From Alligator mississippiensis (lineage: Eukaryota; Chordata; Crocodylia; Alligatoridae): a stretch of 64,000 nucleotides of DNA. The notes under the pieces were generated by a model. It was not told the origin of the DNA. It saw only the letters and a program-made list of their open reading frames with translations, and did no database searches. The stretch spans positions 70,831,895 to 70,895,894 of the forward strand of contig NC_081833.1 of NCBI RefSeq assembly GCF_030867095.1, read 5' to 3'. A program made the translations under genes and the position numbers. Positions 11,340-24,477 of the stretch are shown here, piece by piece (the stretch's first letter is position 1; the number at the start of each line of letters is the position of its first letter).

Positions 11340-11660
11340 GCTATCAGGATTTGTATTAGAGATATCTTTTATTACACCAGAGGTGGGCAAAATGCAGCCC
11401 GCGGGCTGGATGCAGCCCACCAGGCCATTCTATCCGGCCTGCAGGGCCCCTAAAAAATTTAGAAAATTAATATTTATCTTCCCCTGGCTGCCTGTCATGC
11501 AGCCCTCAATGGCTTGCCAAAACTCAGTAACTGGCCCTCCACCCAAAATAATTGCCCGCCCCTTTATTAGACCAACAAGGTTTTTGCAAAAAAAGGTCTT
11601 TAATTGCAAGCTTTCGGGCACAAACGCCCTCCATCAGGCATTGGAGAACAGACTGTAAAA
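11340..11660 (-). repeat. Older interspersed repeat split by a MITE
   Basis: Read on the minus strand, the right part runs through 'gtgcccgaaagcttgcaatt' to 'ccttgttggtctaa' and continues after the MITE as 'taaaagatatc'. This is the wording of a common vertebrate interspersed repeat 3' end ('ttggtctaataaaagatatc'). The 187-bp MITE at 11378-11564 interrupts it exactly inside that phrase, so the host repeat is the older of the two. Class and family are not assigned. Confidence 0.6.
11378..11564 (+). mobile_element. 187-bp non-autonomous hAT-like MITE, copy B
   Basis: This is the same element as at 1229-1415, in opposite orientation and ungapped over 187 bp (about 20 mismatches by eye). The ends read CAGAGGTGGGCAA and, inward from the right, AAGGGGCGGGCAA, so the terminal base has mutated at the right end. 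Flanking 8-mers TATTACAC (11370-11377) and TATTAGAC (11565-11572) match at seven of eight positions, as expected for an aged hAT duplication. It has no coding capacity. It is inserted within an older repeat. Confidence 0.87.
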
Positions 11661-12204
11661 GTTCTCCTGGATAGGAATGAAAGTTCATATTTCACAGGAT
11701 TTCACAGAGGAGTCAATATGTTTGCTATGACACCCCAGGCCGTATGTATCAACACTAAAGCTTCTCAAGTGTTCACTGTATTTGTCTTAACATTTTTGCA
11801 ATTGTTTTCAGCTTTGCCCTAACATGTTTTGTTCATGTTCAGCTATATTTCATGACGGAAATGTAATGGCTTTTATAATCTTTGAGACTAGTTTTAAGAT
11901 AGATGTGTGCGAGTATCTGTCACATTTAATTATCTCCTCCATCAAATTCAGTAAGTGGCCTATTAAGAGAGGAACGGCTGGTTCATACACTCATTAAGAA
12001 AAGGAAGATTTCATGGTACAACAAAGAAGGAAAGAATTTTATTTCTGTTTCCATGAGGGAAAGAGACTGATGCTTAATCAAGAAACCTGTGCTTAAACAA
12101 GAAAGTTTCATTTTTTGTGTGCAGCTAGAGAACCAGAGTGAATATCTCATGGTGCTGGATCTGAACTCTCTACGGCACAAGATCAATGGTTCAGATGCAA
12201 CTCA
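11661..12204. other. Unassigned sequence
   Basis: No gene or confident repeat is seen. Short frames only. Confidence 0.4.
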
Positions 12205-12308
12205 GCAAGTGGTTCATAGATTCATAGATTCATAGATGTTAGGGTCGGAAGGGACCTCAATAGATCATCGAGTCCGACCCCCTGCATAGGCAGGAAAGAG
12301 TGCTGGGT

Positions 12309-12546
12309 CTAGATGACCCCAGCTAGATGCATATCCAACCTCCTCTTGAAGACCCCCAGGGTAGGGGAGAGTACCACCTCCCTTGGGAGCCCGTTCCAGA
12401 CCTTGGCCACTCGAACTGTGAAGAAGTTCTTCCTAATGTCCAACCTAAATCTGCTCTCTGCTAGCTTGTGGTCATTATTTCTTGTAACCCCCCGGGGGCG
12501 CCTTGGTGAATAAATACTCACCAATTCCCTTCTGTGCCCCCGTGAC
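12309..12546 (-). pseudogene. CR1 ORF2 C-terminal tail, frameshifted
   Basis: This is the out-of-frame continuation of the CR1 reverse transcriptase. It reads [13 protein letters not shown], then [15 protein letters not shown] and [11 protein letters not shown], and ends at a stop after HLAGVI, the usual CR1 C-terminus. It overlaps the 339-aa frame by about 70 bases, which places the frameshift there. The track start methionine (12566) lies upstream of the shift and is not meaningful. Confidence 0.9.
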
Positions 12547-13494
12547 GAACTTATAGGCAGCCACAAGGTCGCCTCTCAGCCTTCTCTTGTGAAGGCTGAA
12601 AAGGTCCAGTTTCTCTAGTCTCTCCTCGTAGGGCTTGGTCTGCAAGCCCTTAACCATACGAGTGGCCCTTCTCTGGACCCTCTCCAGGTTATCTGCATCT
12701 TTCTTGAAGTGTGGTGCCCAGAACTGCACGCGGTACTCCAACTGCGGTCTGACCAGCGCCTGATAGAGGGGAAGTATCACCTCCCTGGACCTATTCGTCA
12801 TGCATCTGCTGATGCATGATAAAGTGCCATTGGCTTTTCTGATGGCTTCGTCACACTGCCGGCTCATGTTCATCTTGGAGTCCACTAGGACTCCAAGATC
12901 CCTTTCCACCTCTGTGCCACCCAGCAGGTCATTCACTAGGCTGTAGGTGTGCTGGACATTTTTCCTCCCTAGGTGCAGCACTTTGCATTTCTCCTTGTTG
13001 AACTGCATCCTGTTGTTTTCTGCCCACTTGTCCAGCCTATCCAGGTCTGCCTGCAGCTGTTCCCTGCCCTCCGGCGTGTCCACATCTCCCCATAGTTCTG
13101 TGTCATCTGCAAACTTGGACAGAGTACATTTCACTCCCTCGTCTAAGTCGCTGATGAAGACATTAAAGAGTATCGGTCCAAGGACCGAGCCCTGCGGGAC
13201 CCCACTGCCCACACCCTTCCAGGTCGAGACCGACCCATCCACCATGACTCTTTGGGTGCGACCCTCTAGCCAATTCGCCACCCACTGGACTGTGTAGTCA
13301 TCCAAGTCACAGCCTCTTAACTTGTTCACCAGTATGGGGTGGGATACCGAATCGAAGGCCTTCCTGAAGTCTAAGTATACAACATCCACCCCTCCTCCTG
13401 TGTCCAGGCGTTTCGTAACCTGGTCATAGAAAGAGACTAGATTGGTCAGGCACGATCTGCCTGCCACAAATCCGTGCTGGTTTCCTCTCAGCAT
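12475..13494 (-). pseudogene. CR1 ORF2 reverse transcriptase, partial (339 aa)
   Basis: The frame encodes the palm and thumb part of CR1 reverse transcriptase. In order it shows QHGF and SCLTNL (start of the palm), YLDFRKAFDSV (first catalytic aspartate region), SGVPQGSVLGP, FADDTE (catalytic aspartate pair, about residue 128), then EVILPLYQALVRPQLEY and VQFWAPH, ending in a region with RVQRRATRM. The endonuclease and N-terminal RT are missing through 5' truncation. The frame ends early in an off-frame tail (KAPPGGYKK). The true C-terminus continues in the next frame at 12309-12566, so a one- or two-base indel lies near a G-run at about 12535-12545. It is not a functional gene. The ATG is an internal methionine, not a true start. 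Confidence 0.93.
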
Positions 13495-13505
13495 AATTTG
13501 TCCTT

Positions 13506-14499
13506 AATAATTTGGTGGCTAAATGCTGTTGCAGTTTAATGGCTAGGTGGTTGTCATGTTAATGAATTGTGGTCTTGGTCTAGCTCGGCAGATCACAAAA
13601 GTCCATTTTGGCTACGTTTTCAATGCAACCCCCCCCCAAAAACAAACAAACAAACAAACAAAAAACAAAAAACAACAGGTGTCTTTTTACCCTGAGATCT
13701 GTTAACTAGAAGTAGCAAAATCCCAACAGAGACTAAGTCTGGGTGCTTTTCTCCTTCATGTATGTAGCTGGTGGAGATCAACAGTATACCCCCACCTGAC
13801 AAGGACTCTGACTTGTTAAAAGTGACCTGGACCTCACCTGCACTAGGATTTTACAATGGGGTAAGTAATAATTACCCCTGTCAGCCAGCTTTTTACAGTG
13901 CAGACACAGCCTCATTATATCCATCTCCTCAGAGGTGCCCAAGACTGCACGGAGCTGGGAGTCTGACCTGCCTTCTACAAATCTGCACCATTGCAGCTTG
14001 CATCAGTTTTGATTGAACGGCTGCCACCTGCAACACTGCAGTTCAGTCAGACTATCAGTATTGTTTCAGCTGATCAGCTCCTCCGCAGGGAGCAGGGGAG
14101 GTAAATGCCACCCTTCCTGGGGCTGCCAACTCTGATGCCTATGCAAATATTCTGTCTAACAGAATCACTCTGACACCCTACACTATGGATTATAGGTGGT
14201 TTGTTTCTTCCAGAGATTCAGCTGGTTTGCACAGAGATCAGTGGGGGACCTAGGTTAGAATCAGGAGTGCAACAATGGGACGCACTTGGAAGGCTATGGC
14301 AAGGAAGGTAGGGGAAGGACAGCTTCCTCTAGCTGTGCAGTTTGCTATCAATGTCCTTTTTTCAGGTCTCACAAGTCAGGAGGATGAAGCCAAGGCATCT
14401 GTTTATCACGAGGCTAAATGCTGATCCACAGAAAGGCAACAGCAGGTTTTTATTGTTGTATGTGCTTGTGTGAATGGCGTGGTGCATGCATGTGTGTGG
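13506..14499. other. Unassigned sequence with CAAA microsatellite
   Basis: Apart from a (CAAA)n tract at about 13641-13665, nothing is recognised. Confidence 0.45.
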
Positions 14500-14526
14500 C
14501 ACACACACACACACACACACACACAC
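14500..14526. repeat. AC dinucleotide microsatellite
   Basis: A pure (CA)n run of about 13 units. Confidence 0.95.
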
Positions 14527-14590
14527 GATTATATATAACTATACCTACATAAATACAAGATTATATATAAATATACCTACATAAATATGC
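14527..14590. repeat. 32-bp tandem duplication, two units
   Basis: Two near-identical copies begin 'gattatatataa' at 14527 and 14559, a period of 32 bp, directly adjoining the AC microsatellite. Replication slippage is the likely source. Confidence 0.85.
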
Positions 14591-14700
14591 ATGGGATGCA
14601 TGCTTACTAGTTCCCTGTGTTTCTCAGGCAGCAAAGAGCATAATGGTCTAAAATATCCTATCTAGTGTATTTGCTCCTATTAGGATGAGCGAGCATGGCA

Positions 14701-14730
14701 TGTGTGTGTGTGTGTGTATGTGTGCGTGCG
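14701..14730. repeat. TG dinucleotide microsatellite
   Basis: A (TG)n run with a few TA and CG interruptions towards its right end. Confidence 0.93.
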
Positions 14731-17700
14731 CACTGAGTTAGTTGACAGAAACAGATTGTCAAATCTGTCTCTGAAGTGTGGCCAGGAACATCGTGGGAAG
14801 CACTGTGAGGACGAGTTGAACCAGTACAGCAGTACGTGTGCATTTCCCGTTCCCGCTACCGTTGCAATAGAGCTGCGTGACCCGACTTGAATGCAGCGGT
14901 GGCAACATGCTCCAAGCAAGTTTGCTAGCCTGTATTATGTGTTCCCTTCTGTGCCCAGTCCTCAGAGGATGAGAGCTGCTACAGCCGCCGTCCTTATGGA
15001 TGTGCCGCGTCTTAAGGGCGAAGGTGTCATGAATGATCTCTCCACCCGTCTTTCTACTGGCTATGTCTCAAGTAGCATCTGCAGATAAATCTTCCTACCT
15101 TAACGCTGAGACTGCTTGTTGATCAAGGAGTCTGTTCTGCTGCTGAGACCAGATATGAAGCAAAAACACTATTTTTATCATTACTAACAGCCAGTTTTAT
15201 TTTCAAGCACTGGCTTTGCCAGTGGGATATTGTCATTTGATGGTGTATACAGAACGTGCACAGGAAGAATAGCCACTTGCATGAGCCACCAGTATGAGAA
15301 GAGAGAATATTCTGTAGGGGGATATTATTATAAGACCAGTTACTGATTATTTCTTTTTTTTTTGGTCCTCTAAATATTTTGGAAGTCCTGCAGTAGTTAA
15401 CTAGCACAGGTTTCAAAAAACAAAAATAACTCAATGTTTCTGTCTTTACAAACCAAAACTTTAGAAGAAGATTTAAATTAACAGCAGCCTAAAACTTGTT
15501 TCCAAATTCCATATTCAGGTACTTAATTCATAGGTCATATTTTCCACAGTGCTGAGCTACCGACAGCTCCTTTTAAAGGTTTAAAGACCTGTTCCTGCAA
15601 AGATGATATAAACATTTAACTATAGATTCCCTCCAACACACATGCTATAGTGTGCAAAATTAAGCATGTATGTAAACCATTGAAGGACTGGGGCCTTATT
15701 TTGCCAGATTTCAAAATGATATCCTAACCAGATGCTTTCTAACTAATTGCTAGAAAGTGATGAAACCTGGCCAAGTATAATTCAGAGCACAATAGACTTG
15801 CACTGGGTGTGAATCTATGGAATATCTAAGGAACTCTAAAATAGAAAGCTTTGTATTGGGCTCATATCTTCCTTTTGTAAAAATGTAGATTGGTGCATCC
15901 AGGCTCAAAGCTCTTCTGTTTTGCATTTACTTTTGAAACAATAAAGTAGACAAATCCAGTAGCAGAAAGCATGTAAAAAATGTGTTAAGGGGCTGGCAGA
16001 TTTTACCTAATGGTAGGATGGGATCCATCCCCGATCCCAACAGTCATGCTTCCTGACATGCCACCTGCGAGGAGGTGCGATTGTTGGAATGAGGATCTGA
16101 CTGGGGAGAAGCTCACCTATTGCAGGGTCCTGGCAAGCCAGGACATTGAAAACTATGCGTGCTGTTGTGTCGTGCACATGGTTTTCTGACATTTTGACTC
16201 AGAGGGACTCATTAATTGCACCACAAATGTCATGTGTGCCAGCTGCCTTAGAGACAAAATCTTAGAGTAAGTGTATAGATTGTATTTTTCCTTCAAAGAA
16301 TTTCCGATACATTCTTGTTAGACATTAGCATTGTGTATATTCCCCACATCTTAAAGGCACTTTTTGTATACGCACCACTGGGATGCAACAAGAGACAGAA
16401 CTGCTCAAAACAGCAGGATGCATAAACATTTACCCTACAGAGTAAACGGTATGTGATCCTCTGCTTCATTGGAATAAAATCCATAATCTAGCTCTCTCTG
16501 AGAGAGTCCAAGGAAAAAAAACCCCAACAAGTGCAAAATAGTAGAAAAAGTGAAGGGCATATCTGAACACATGCTAGAAATATGCTTGTCAAGGGCATGC
16601 ACAGCTGCAGCAATAGTGCTGTTCACCTCTGCAAAGAGCCCATTGATGCCATAAAAGACTACATGCCGCCATGCTTATAGCAGGTGCCAGTCGAAGAGGT
16701 CATCACTGCAAAAGTCAGCTAACTTATCCAACACTCTGCATCTGCAGCTCTACCTCCTGGGGTACCGGCGATCAGTCTGGCCTGCATTAGGAAATGAAGC
16801 AGTGACCAGCAAAGCCAAAATACAAGCCTCCATAGCGTGAGCGAAAGAGCCAGGTTCGGTGGCTGCAGCCCGGAGAGGAATCTGTAACACCCACAGATCA
16901 GCAGGTCACGCCTGCAGTTTCCCAGCATCAGTACTGTCCCGGCGTCACCTCTCTTCCGGTGACCTTACCAGTGAAAGCACTATTACAGACCTCACTAAAG
17001 CCTGAACATGGTTTTACTTTTCCAGAGCCCTGCATCCTCCTCTTGGGACCAGCATATTAGGGAAGCAAACTTCAAGGGAGCTACAATCCAGTGTCTCAGC
17101 CTTGGCAATAGTGTCTTGTGCTCCACACCTCTGTTCATTCAGAACAAGCTCAGCTCTGTGATATTTCTCTCTCCCCACTCTCCGCCACCACTCTCTCCTT
17201 TGCTTCACAGTGCTACAGCTTCCACCTTCGTGGAGTCTATAACCGCAAGTCCTGCCATTACACACACCCGAAAAGGGCGGCTCCCTGTACCCGAGTACAG
17301 CTTGTGAGTGCTGCTGCAGAGCTGTCCCAGAACCAGAAGCAGCTCTTCTTTCTCTAGAGGCAGCCACCAGCTTACTACCATGTCCCACTTCCTTCTGGGG
17401 ACAGAAAAGGAAATTGTTCCCCAGAAAACAAGGGTAGGCTTCCAAAGGCAGCAGTAGACAAAGCACTGAATGCAAAGTTCAAACTAGACAGAGCACTACA
17501 TAGCATAAAGCGCTTCCCCATCTCATTGATGATGAAAAACAAGTGGAAATTTGACATTTTAATTTCATTTTTTTGTTGTAAATCCAGCTCGAAATACTTC
17601 AAAGAGCTAGACATAATAGTTTATGCTGGGAAACATACCTGCTGCTTGTACAGATAAAGGAATACCCACACGGTCACAGGTGTTCCAGCAATCTGTTTGG

Positions 17701-18324
17701 GAAATCTGTAAAAGTAGGATCAGACGCTATATTTAGCTAATACGAACGAGGAAGAAAGTGCTATATTCTGCCACTGCATTGTTTCATTGTTTTTCAAGCT
17801 TTATGCCATATGCTGCTGATTGACATACAAAGGCAGTGTGCACTGTTGTGCTCATTAATTTGCAGAAACCAAATATTTTGTCTTCCAAAATTGTGCTAAG
17901 ATCCAATACAAAACAATATATAACTAGGTTCCTATTATTTGCAAAGTGAGGCAGGGATGTCCTGGTTTCTGCTTAACTAGCTCAAGGGAGGAAGGATGAA
18001 ACTGTGTGAGACAAACAAGTTATTGGCATGACCGACTGAACTTTGCAATGTCTCTTAGATAACGGAAATGGTAGCAGTGCATTGGGAAACAGCAAATCAA
18101 ATGAGCAGTCAATACATTATATTACAGAGAACGCATTGCTAGAGACAAATGACTTCCATTTGCAGGGATGCAGGTTACTCAGAAAGGTGCAACTTTCAGG
18201 TTCACTGGGGCCTGGGCAAGCTTGTTCTCATCGCAGCAGTTCTCCAGGTTCAAGGGTGACGGTTTCACAGGGGAGATCTCATTCCCTCTCTTTCTTACCT
18301 CCTATTACTTTTTTTTCTTTGAAG
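14731..18324. other. Unassigned sequence
   Basis: No gene or confident repeat is recognised across this 3.6 kb. Frames of 99 and 153 aa at 17.0-17.5 kb overlap on opposite strands and show no domain. A T-run at about 15353-15363 is the only simple repeat. Confidence 0.45.
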
Positions 18325-18440
18325 CTTTCAGTGCAGCTAGGAAGGCCAGTTAAGCGCTGGAATAGGTTCCCTACAGAAGTTGTAGGGTATCCATCACGGG
18401 AAATTTCTAAGTGCAGGCTAGGCACAGGTGTGTAGGATGC
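18325..18440 (+). repeat. CR1 LINE 3' region relic
   Basis: The translated phrase RWNRFPTEVVGYPS resembles the CR1 ORF2 C-terminal 'nrlP.eVV' segment, at the expected position before a 3' end. The relic is short, lacks the tail repeats and is strongly diverged, so it is only tentatively assigned. Confidence 0.4.
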
Positions 18441-18724
18441 TGGAGACAGATGACTTGGCTGTGATCAATGTATTGGGGTCTTGCAGTTCCTTCCAGACAT
18501 ATTTTTTGTATAATATTGTGGTTGTAAATGCGCTGATGAACATTGGTGTTCCCTGGGACTGCTGTAGAAGAGATGGACAAGGCCAGTATCACCGGGTATG
18601 TCTTCCCTGCAGTTCATTGTTTGGTTTGGAGAGAGCAGATCTATGTTGCAGAGCCTGACACACTATTCTCTCTTTCTCTTCTTGTGGAGGAAAGATAATC
18701 TAGCACCTAGTTCAAAATACTAGA

Positions 18725-18805
18725 AATGAGGACTCCTGGATTGCACCCCAGACGTTTCCTCTGTCCCCTAGTGGTAAGATCTCAGGAAAGTCACTATCGG
18801 ATGAT
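18725..18805 (+). repeat. Possible MIR/CORE SINE relic
   Basis: 'gactcctggattgcacccca' followed downstream by 'gatctcaggaaagtcact' recalls the head and core of a MIR-like SINE. Very diverged; the call is weak. Confidence 0.3.
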
Positions 18806-21800
18806 GTATTCTAGACCCCTTTTTAAGAATACCTACAACACAACTTGAGTTGACAAACATGGTGTGAGGCTAAATGAATGCTGATAATACCTTTTCATGA
18901 AAGACCCCAGGGAATTACAGTTTTAGCTTTTCCCTTCCTAAACAGCAGTATTATTTCTAAGTTCTGCCAATGCAGCCACCATACCTCATTATTTAGTTTA
19001 GATCTCATATTATATAGATCCATAACATTCAGTGTTGAAAAATCAGAACAAATAACGGCAATTTGTTTTTCCAGGTGAGATCAGGTGGATGCCAGAGAAT
19101 GCAACTCCCTTATTTCCTCCAGTTCAGCCGCTGAGCTATCTGATGTCATTCCTCAATACAGTCAGCTTCTCTTCAAAAGCAGGAAGCATGGTAATTACTG
19201 CGCTAGATGAATAAAAAGAATTAGACGATCTGACTCACTGAGTGTATATTCCAAAGGGACAATTGGACAGAGAAGAGTAACAGTTGGAGTTGATCAATCT
19301 TAAATGTCCTGACACTCACTAATATATCCTCCAAAAGACGCGTCTTCTGTCATGAATCCAAGCTGCTGAAGTGCGAGGTGTAGTAGTTCAAGATGTAGCT
19401 GATTATCAAAGTGACTCTCTTTGATAGTTATCTAAAAATTCTCATTACAAATGATTATTTTCTGTCCCTAGGCTTGCCTTCCAGGTAGAAATAGGACATT
19501 GCCTCTAATCTGTATTAAAGAACAGATGGGCTTCCACTTGGAAATAGGCTTTCTTTCTAGTAGCAACAATGTTCTTTATTATAACTGCACTGCACATATG
19601 CCTGAAAGTCTTAAAATACTTACCGATCCTCCCATCAGTCACTTAGGGTCCTTATTACTAGAGGCATGTCAGAAAAAAAAACCCTCTGGCCAAATTGAAG
19701 GATTATTTTATCAGGCTATATTTAGAGGCTTTACCCTATTTAGCTCGGTTATTTTTAAAGAAGAGTAGGTCAGGTTTTTGACAGTGAAGAGGTGCACATT
19801 GAGTTGCCAGCAATGTAATGGTAAGAGTTTGCTCTACCAACGTGGAGCCCAGATTTTTTTCCCGGAGGGGGGCATCTCCTTTGACTGCCCAAATAAGTCA
19901 TTTATATTTCCCTAGCAAAGGAAGCTACTGAAGGAAGCGACCTTGCATAGTTTATTGTATCCTACACAACCTGCACCTAGTTATATTGATCACAATGAAG
20001 CGAGGATGAGACCTGGCACATGAACCCCAGCTCATGGACATCCTCTCTTTAGAGGATCTCACTAGAGCAGCCATAAGATTTCTCTACCCAAGTCAAGGCA
20101 GGCATATTTTCATAATTCAAACACTCTTCCATCTCAAGGAGCAGCTCTTGTTTCCCAGTTTCTGCTAGATACCTGCACAGCAGTGAATCTGGGCCTTTGA
20201 TTTCCAAAAGCATCACAAAAAAATTTATAATTAGTTGTGGTTATCAATATCCACCCAGGTGGTGGCTTCTGCACACGTTTGATAGACAAATAAATCGCAG
20301 CGTATTTAAGACCTCATCCAAAGAAATTAACAGAAATTAATAGAAAGCCTCTCCCTGATTACCACGGGATTAAGCTAAGGTCATGCAATGAATGAGGAAT
20401 ACTGTCAGGGAGGGAAGAGAGGAGCCCTTTCTCCTCTTTCCATCAGACCTTTCATAATTCCACGAGTCAGAAAATGTCAACAATTCACAAAGCAGCAGCA
20501 CCGCTTTTTTTTACAGCTTATTCGGGCTACGAGCCAAGCCGACTGGAATTTTTTCTTTCTCACTTCTGTTGTAAGGTAGTAGAGAAGAAATGGGAACGAG
20601 GTAAATGTTGGTTGCAAAAGGTTTTACATGATGTCAGGTCAATTCTTGAGGTCCCTTGTGCAGACAGACTACCAGAGGGACCACAGCTTGGGCCCACTGC
20701 TACATGGACTATGCAGATTTACAAATCCTGTGTTACTTGGCAGTTCTACTTGTCTGCCTGCAGAACAACCAGGATATATTACATGACAGGCACCACTTTT
20801 CCTGAGATCCTTTTAAAAACGAACATGGTGAAGTGCTAGTTTATGTCCTCAGCGAGTGAATTCATATTTAGAATAAGAGGTAGAGAGATGAATTCATACT
20901 CTGGCCTCAGCACTGCTCGATGCTTGCTGCTGAGGGCTTACGCCAGTGAAATTCAGACTCGTTCAGGAGAAACCATGCTAGAGGTGAGGGAGCAGGCTAG
21001 GGTCCTTGGCGGATCCATCGTTGGCTTCTCAAGGATGTCTGGGGTTTTAGAACAGAAGGGGCTTTAAAAGCGCCCAAATTGCCAACAACAAAAATCTACA
21101 AATGATCCTGGAAATATCCAATAAACCCATGACTAACCTGTCCTATAAGATTTGGATTATAGATAGGGCACCCCATTAATGTTATGAACATCCAGCTGGA
21201 AGAACAAAGGCCTAAAGTCATTCAAGAGGATGGGAATGCTTCATCGCAAGCCATGTTATTTGAATGCTCTTCCTTTACCCTACGTAGATTTTGCTCAGCA
21301 GAATCCATTTGATTTCTTAAGGACATCTATACTTCTTCTCACATAAAGACACCCGGGTTGTCTTGTCCTTTTGTTTTCCTAAGAAAGAATCGACTCCTTT
21401 GAGTAGACCTAACCAGTTAAACCATTTCTTGGCACCATGCATCCTGGAAGTCATCTCTGACACATTTCTCACTCGCAGATGGGAAGCTTGGCTATGACCT
21501 TAATCCATCTACAGGACCGGTGAGCGCATCACACATCATTTTATCAGTACAAAACACAAGAAGAGAAAAGCAAAAATGAGGATGTCACAACACAGCCTTT
21601 CTATAGTATTAACAGCCCTAAGATCAGCTTTGCTTTGACTTGTCTGTGCTTTCAGAGAGAAGGAAAAGGAGACTCCATGCTGATTCTATTGATCAAAAAA
21701 AAAATACTTGGAAAACAAGAGAGAGGCCCTAGCCAGCAGCTGCTCAGAAGTTGGACAGCCCTGAGTTAAAGAAACAAAATGTACATTTTGGGGTCCTAAA

Positions 21801-24477
21801 TCTGAATATTTTTTTTCCTGAAAGAAAGTGTCAGATAAATAAATGAACCGTGGAAATTATTTTAAATATGAAACATAGCCTAATTATTCTGGGAAGTTCC
21901 AAAGGATGAACATTTCAACTGCTGCTGTCTTTTCAAATTTTCCTACAGCTAACCAGCCTTCCTACATAAACTCAAATCCCACCAGTTTAAAGTGACAGTT
22001 CAAAATTTCACACACCACAAATTTTAAATATCAAAATGACAATTTCTGACATTTTGTTATCCATTAGGAGCGCATATGACTGCTGTCTGGACAGCTATTT
22101 GGAGTAGATGTGATTATCAGTTTAGAGCAGTTATGATAGCTCTTCACAATCTGTTGTTCTACAATTTCGTTTTGGGATGTTGAATTGCATATCCCATATT
22201 TATAAGTGTATTTGGCTTTTTTTTTCAGGTACTATTGTCTCTGGTGTTTGTGCTCCAGCCATTTTCCTTAGCTTAAGGAAAAGTGCCATATATAAAGTGA
22301 GAAAAGCACAACTATAACCAATGGAATAAGAGCACATGAAGTGCTGGGCTGGATCTAAGCTCCAGTTCATCCGATCCAGGACTCGGTTTCTGACAGTGGC
22401 AAAATAACTGATGAGCTGGAAGAAAATAGCTTAGGGGAAGTTGTTCTTATCCTTTTTAGTTAGCAGTTGACTTTTGAAGAATATTGTGAGAACGTTTATT
22501 TTGGTATACAATAAATAGTATTTAAAACTTACTGTTAAGATTCTTGTTATCCACATATATCTTACTGGTCGTCAGTAATATCTTGCTCGATAAATTGTAC
22601 AGGTTGAGCTCTTACTGTGCAAAGAAGTGTTTTCTTTAACCAGGTTTTAATTTGTCACCTTTCAGATCCATTGATTGTCATTTCTCTGAGTGAAAAGACA
22701 AATAGAATCACCAGATGTATTTTCTCTGTGCCACTGATTTTACTTGTCATTCTATCATGTCCAAACCTTGATATTTGTCTTGCCTCTAATATAAGCGGCC
22801 TGTCCTTTCCCAGTATCTCATTAAATGATGTCTCTCCAGACCTCTAATCCTTTCACTTTCCTATCTCTGAACCTTCCCTGTCACAACAATATATTTTTGA
22901 GCTATGGCAACCAGAAGGAAACGTAGCTTTGCAGGAGAAAGCAGAAAAAGCTATAGCTGAAATGGAAAGATAAAGTAGGTCCATACCATGCCCATAAAAC
23001 AAAACAAAACACAAAAAACCTGTCCGAGCCCCACACCCAACTAGCCATTAAAAAAGGAAGCATGACCTTGATTTCCTAGACCTCATATTGGAGAACCCAT
23101 CTCACGTGGGCCTATTCTGCAAGACACGTCTCTTTGAATGGGGTGAAGATGGGGATCTTCTTGCAGGATATACTAAGCATCTCATCAACTTGATCCTGCA
23201 AACTGCTTCCACTAGCGTGCAAAACCATCTCAAAAGAACTTGTCATGTCTTGGATCAGCACCAGATATACAGAAAGAAAATAGGAACCACACAGATCTTG
23301 ATGCCTCTTGTAAGTAGATTCAAAGACCGTAGGGCCTGCGGCAAGAGAAAGGTAACTGCCAGGTTGATGGGAGAAGATGAAACCACATAGCTCTATTAAA
23401 AGCACCATTTGTCTCATGTCACTATTATATCCATTTTGTTACAGGGTCACTGTATCCAAATGGTTTTGCAAATGGTTGTCCTCATGTGGGGATTAATGGC
23501 AAGCACCAAAGAATCTCTGTTGTCTTGAACATGTGTAGCCTCTCCTGTATTGACCGAGCGCTTGTCTGAAAAGCTAAAAGCCAAGGCTGTAGTGCCACCA
23601 ACTGCTGTTCTGTGCACCTTAATATTTTAATTAGTGTCCATCTCTATTTATTTTAGGAGTGCAAAGGTGACTGACTGTTACACACATTTGTACAAAGTCT
23701 CTGTGGGCTAGCTTGGGACACATAGCCAAAATTGTCCTGAGGCATCCAAATATCCTCTTGGATAGCTCTGCTCTGTTTCCCCCCCCCACCTCGCTTTGTC
23801 CTTGGTAGTAAATTAAGGCAGTAAAGACATGCAAATGTAATCACGCTAGCCTCAGATGATGAATATTAAAGCTTCTAAATGTTACGGCTGTTTTCTGCTG
23901 TAAGTTTATGTATGTTTGTTGCTATGTGTATGTGTGGGCAATGTGTAGGTGGCTATATTAATGCCTCACAGCACATTAGAAAGTTTATCTGATAGGAGCT
24001 GACAATGGTTATTGTGCTTGTCCATGTAATGTTTACCCTTATATCTTATGTTGTATGCTAATTAAACGGATGTAAGAGTGACTAGGTCGACATTGTAAAA
24101 GTTAATGGTCCAATGCTTTAGAACTCAAGATATGTTTAGAGTCATATTTATAGTATTAATTTTGAACATTGAGATGTTTGAATTCTGCTCAGCACATTAT
24201 ATAGGAATACCTCGAAATAGCATCTTTGCTATGAATTAAAAGGGGCACAATGCTTGTATTGTATATAGAAAAAACCTAGTAATATGACCTAGCACACAGT
24301 TCAATGAAATGTGCTTTGAAACTCCAGTTCTCCAAATTGTAAGCAGCTTCTTAAAAATTATAGCATAGCTATTAAACATCACTGGAGTATAAAGCTTAGC
24401 CTTCACGACATGATGCTTCTTACACCATATGAATGACTCATCATCACAGGTCCAGTTCTGTGACAAGACAAGGCACT
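18806..24477. other. Unassigned sequence, 5.7 kb
   Basis: No gene or confident repeat is recognised. All frames are under 125 aa with no domain. Small tRNA-like phrases at about 19.1, 19.8 and 20.0 kb might be SINE relics but are too diverged to call. Confidence 0.45.

Larger units (their letters stand above)
12205..13505 (-). mobile_element. CR1 LINE, 5'-truncated, best-preserved copy
   Basis: This non-LTR retrotransposon fragment carries the central and C-terminal part of ORF2 and the full 3' end. The 3' end (low coordinates) starts with three 'attcatag'-type tandem repeats, the CR1 hallmark, and lacks a poly-A tail. The 5' end is lost just upstream of the 'QHGF' region of reverse transcriptase, and an in-frame TAA lies only four codons before the first ATG. 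No target duplication is obvious, which is usual for CR1. The protein is readable over almost its whole remaining length, so this is a relatively recent insertion compared with the others here. Confidence 0.95.

Noticed and set aside
17008..17475. Frames of 99 and 153 aa on opposite strands
   Set aside because: They shadow each other and neither shows a recognisable family.
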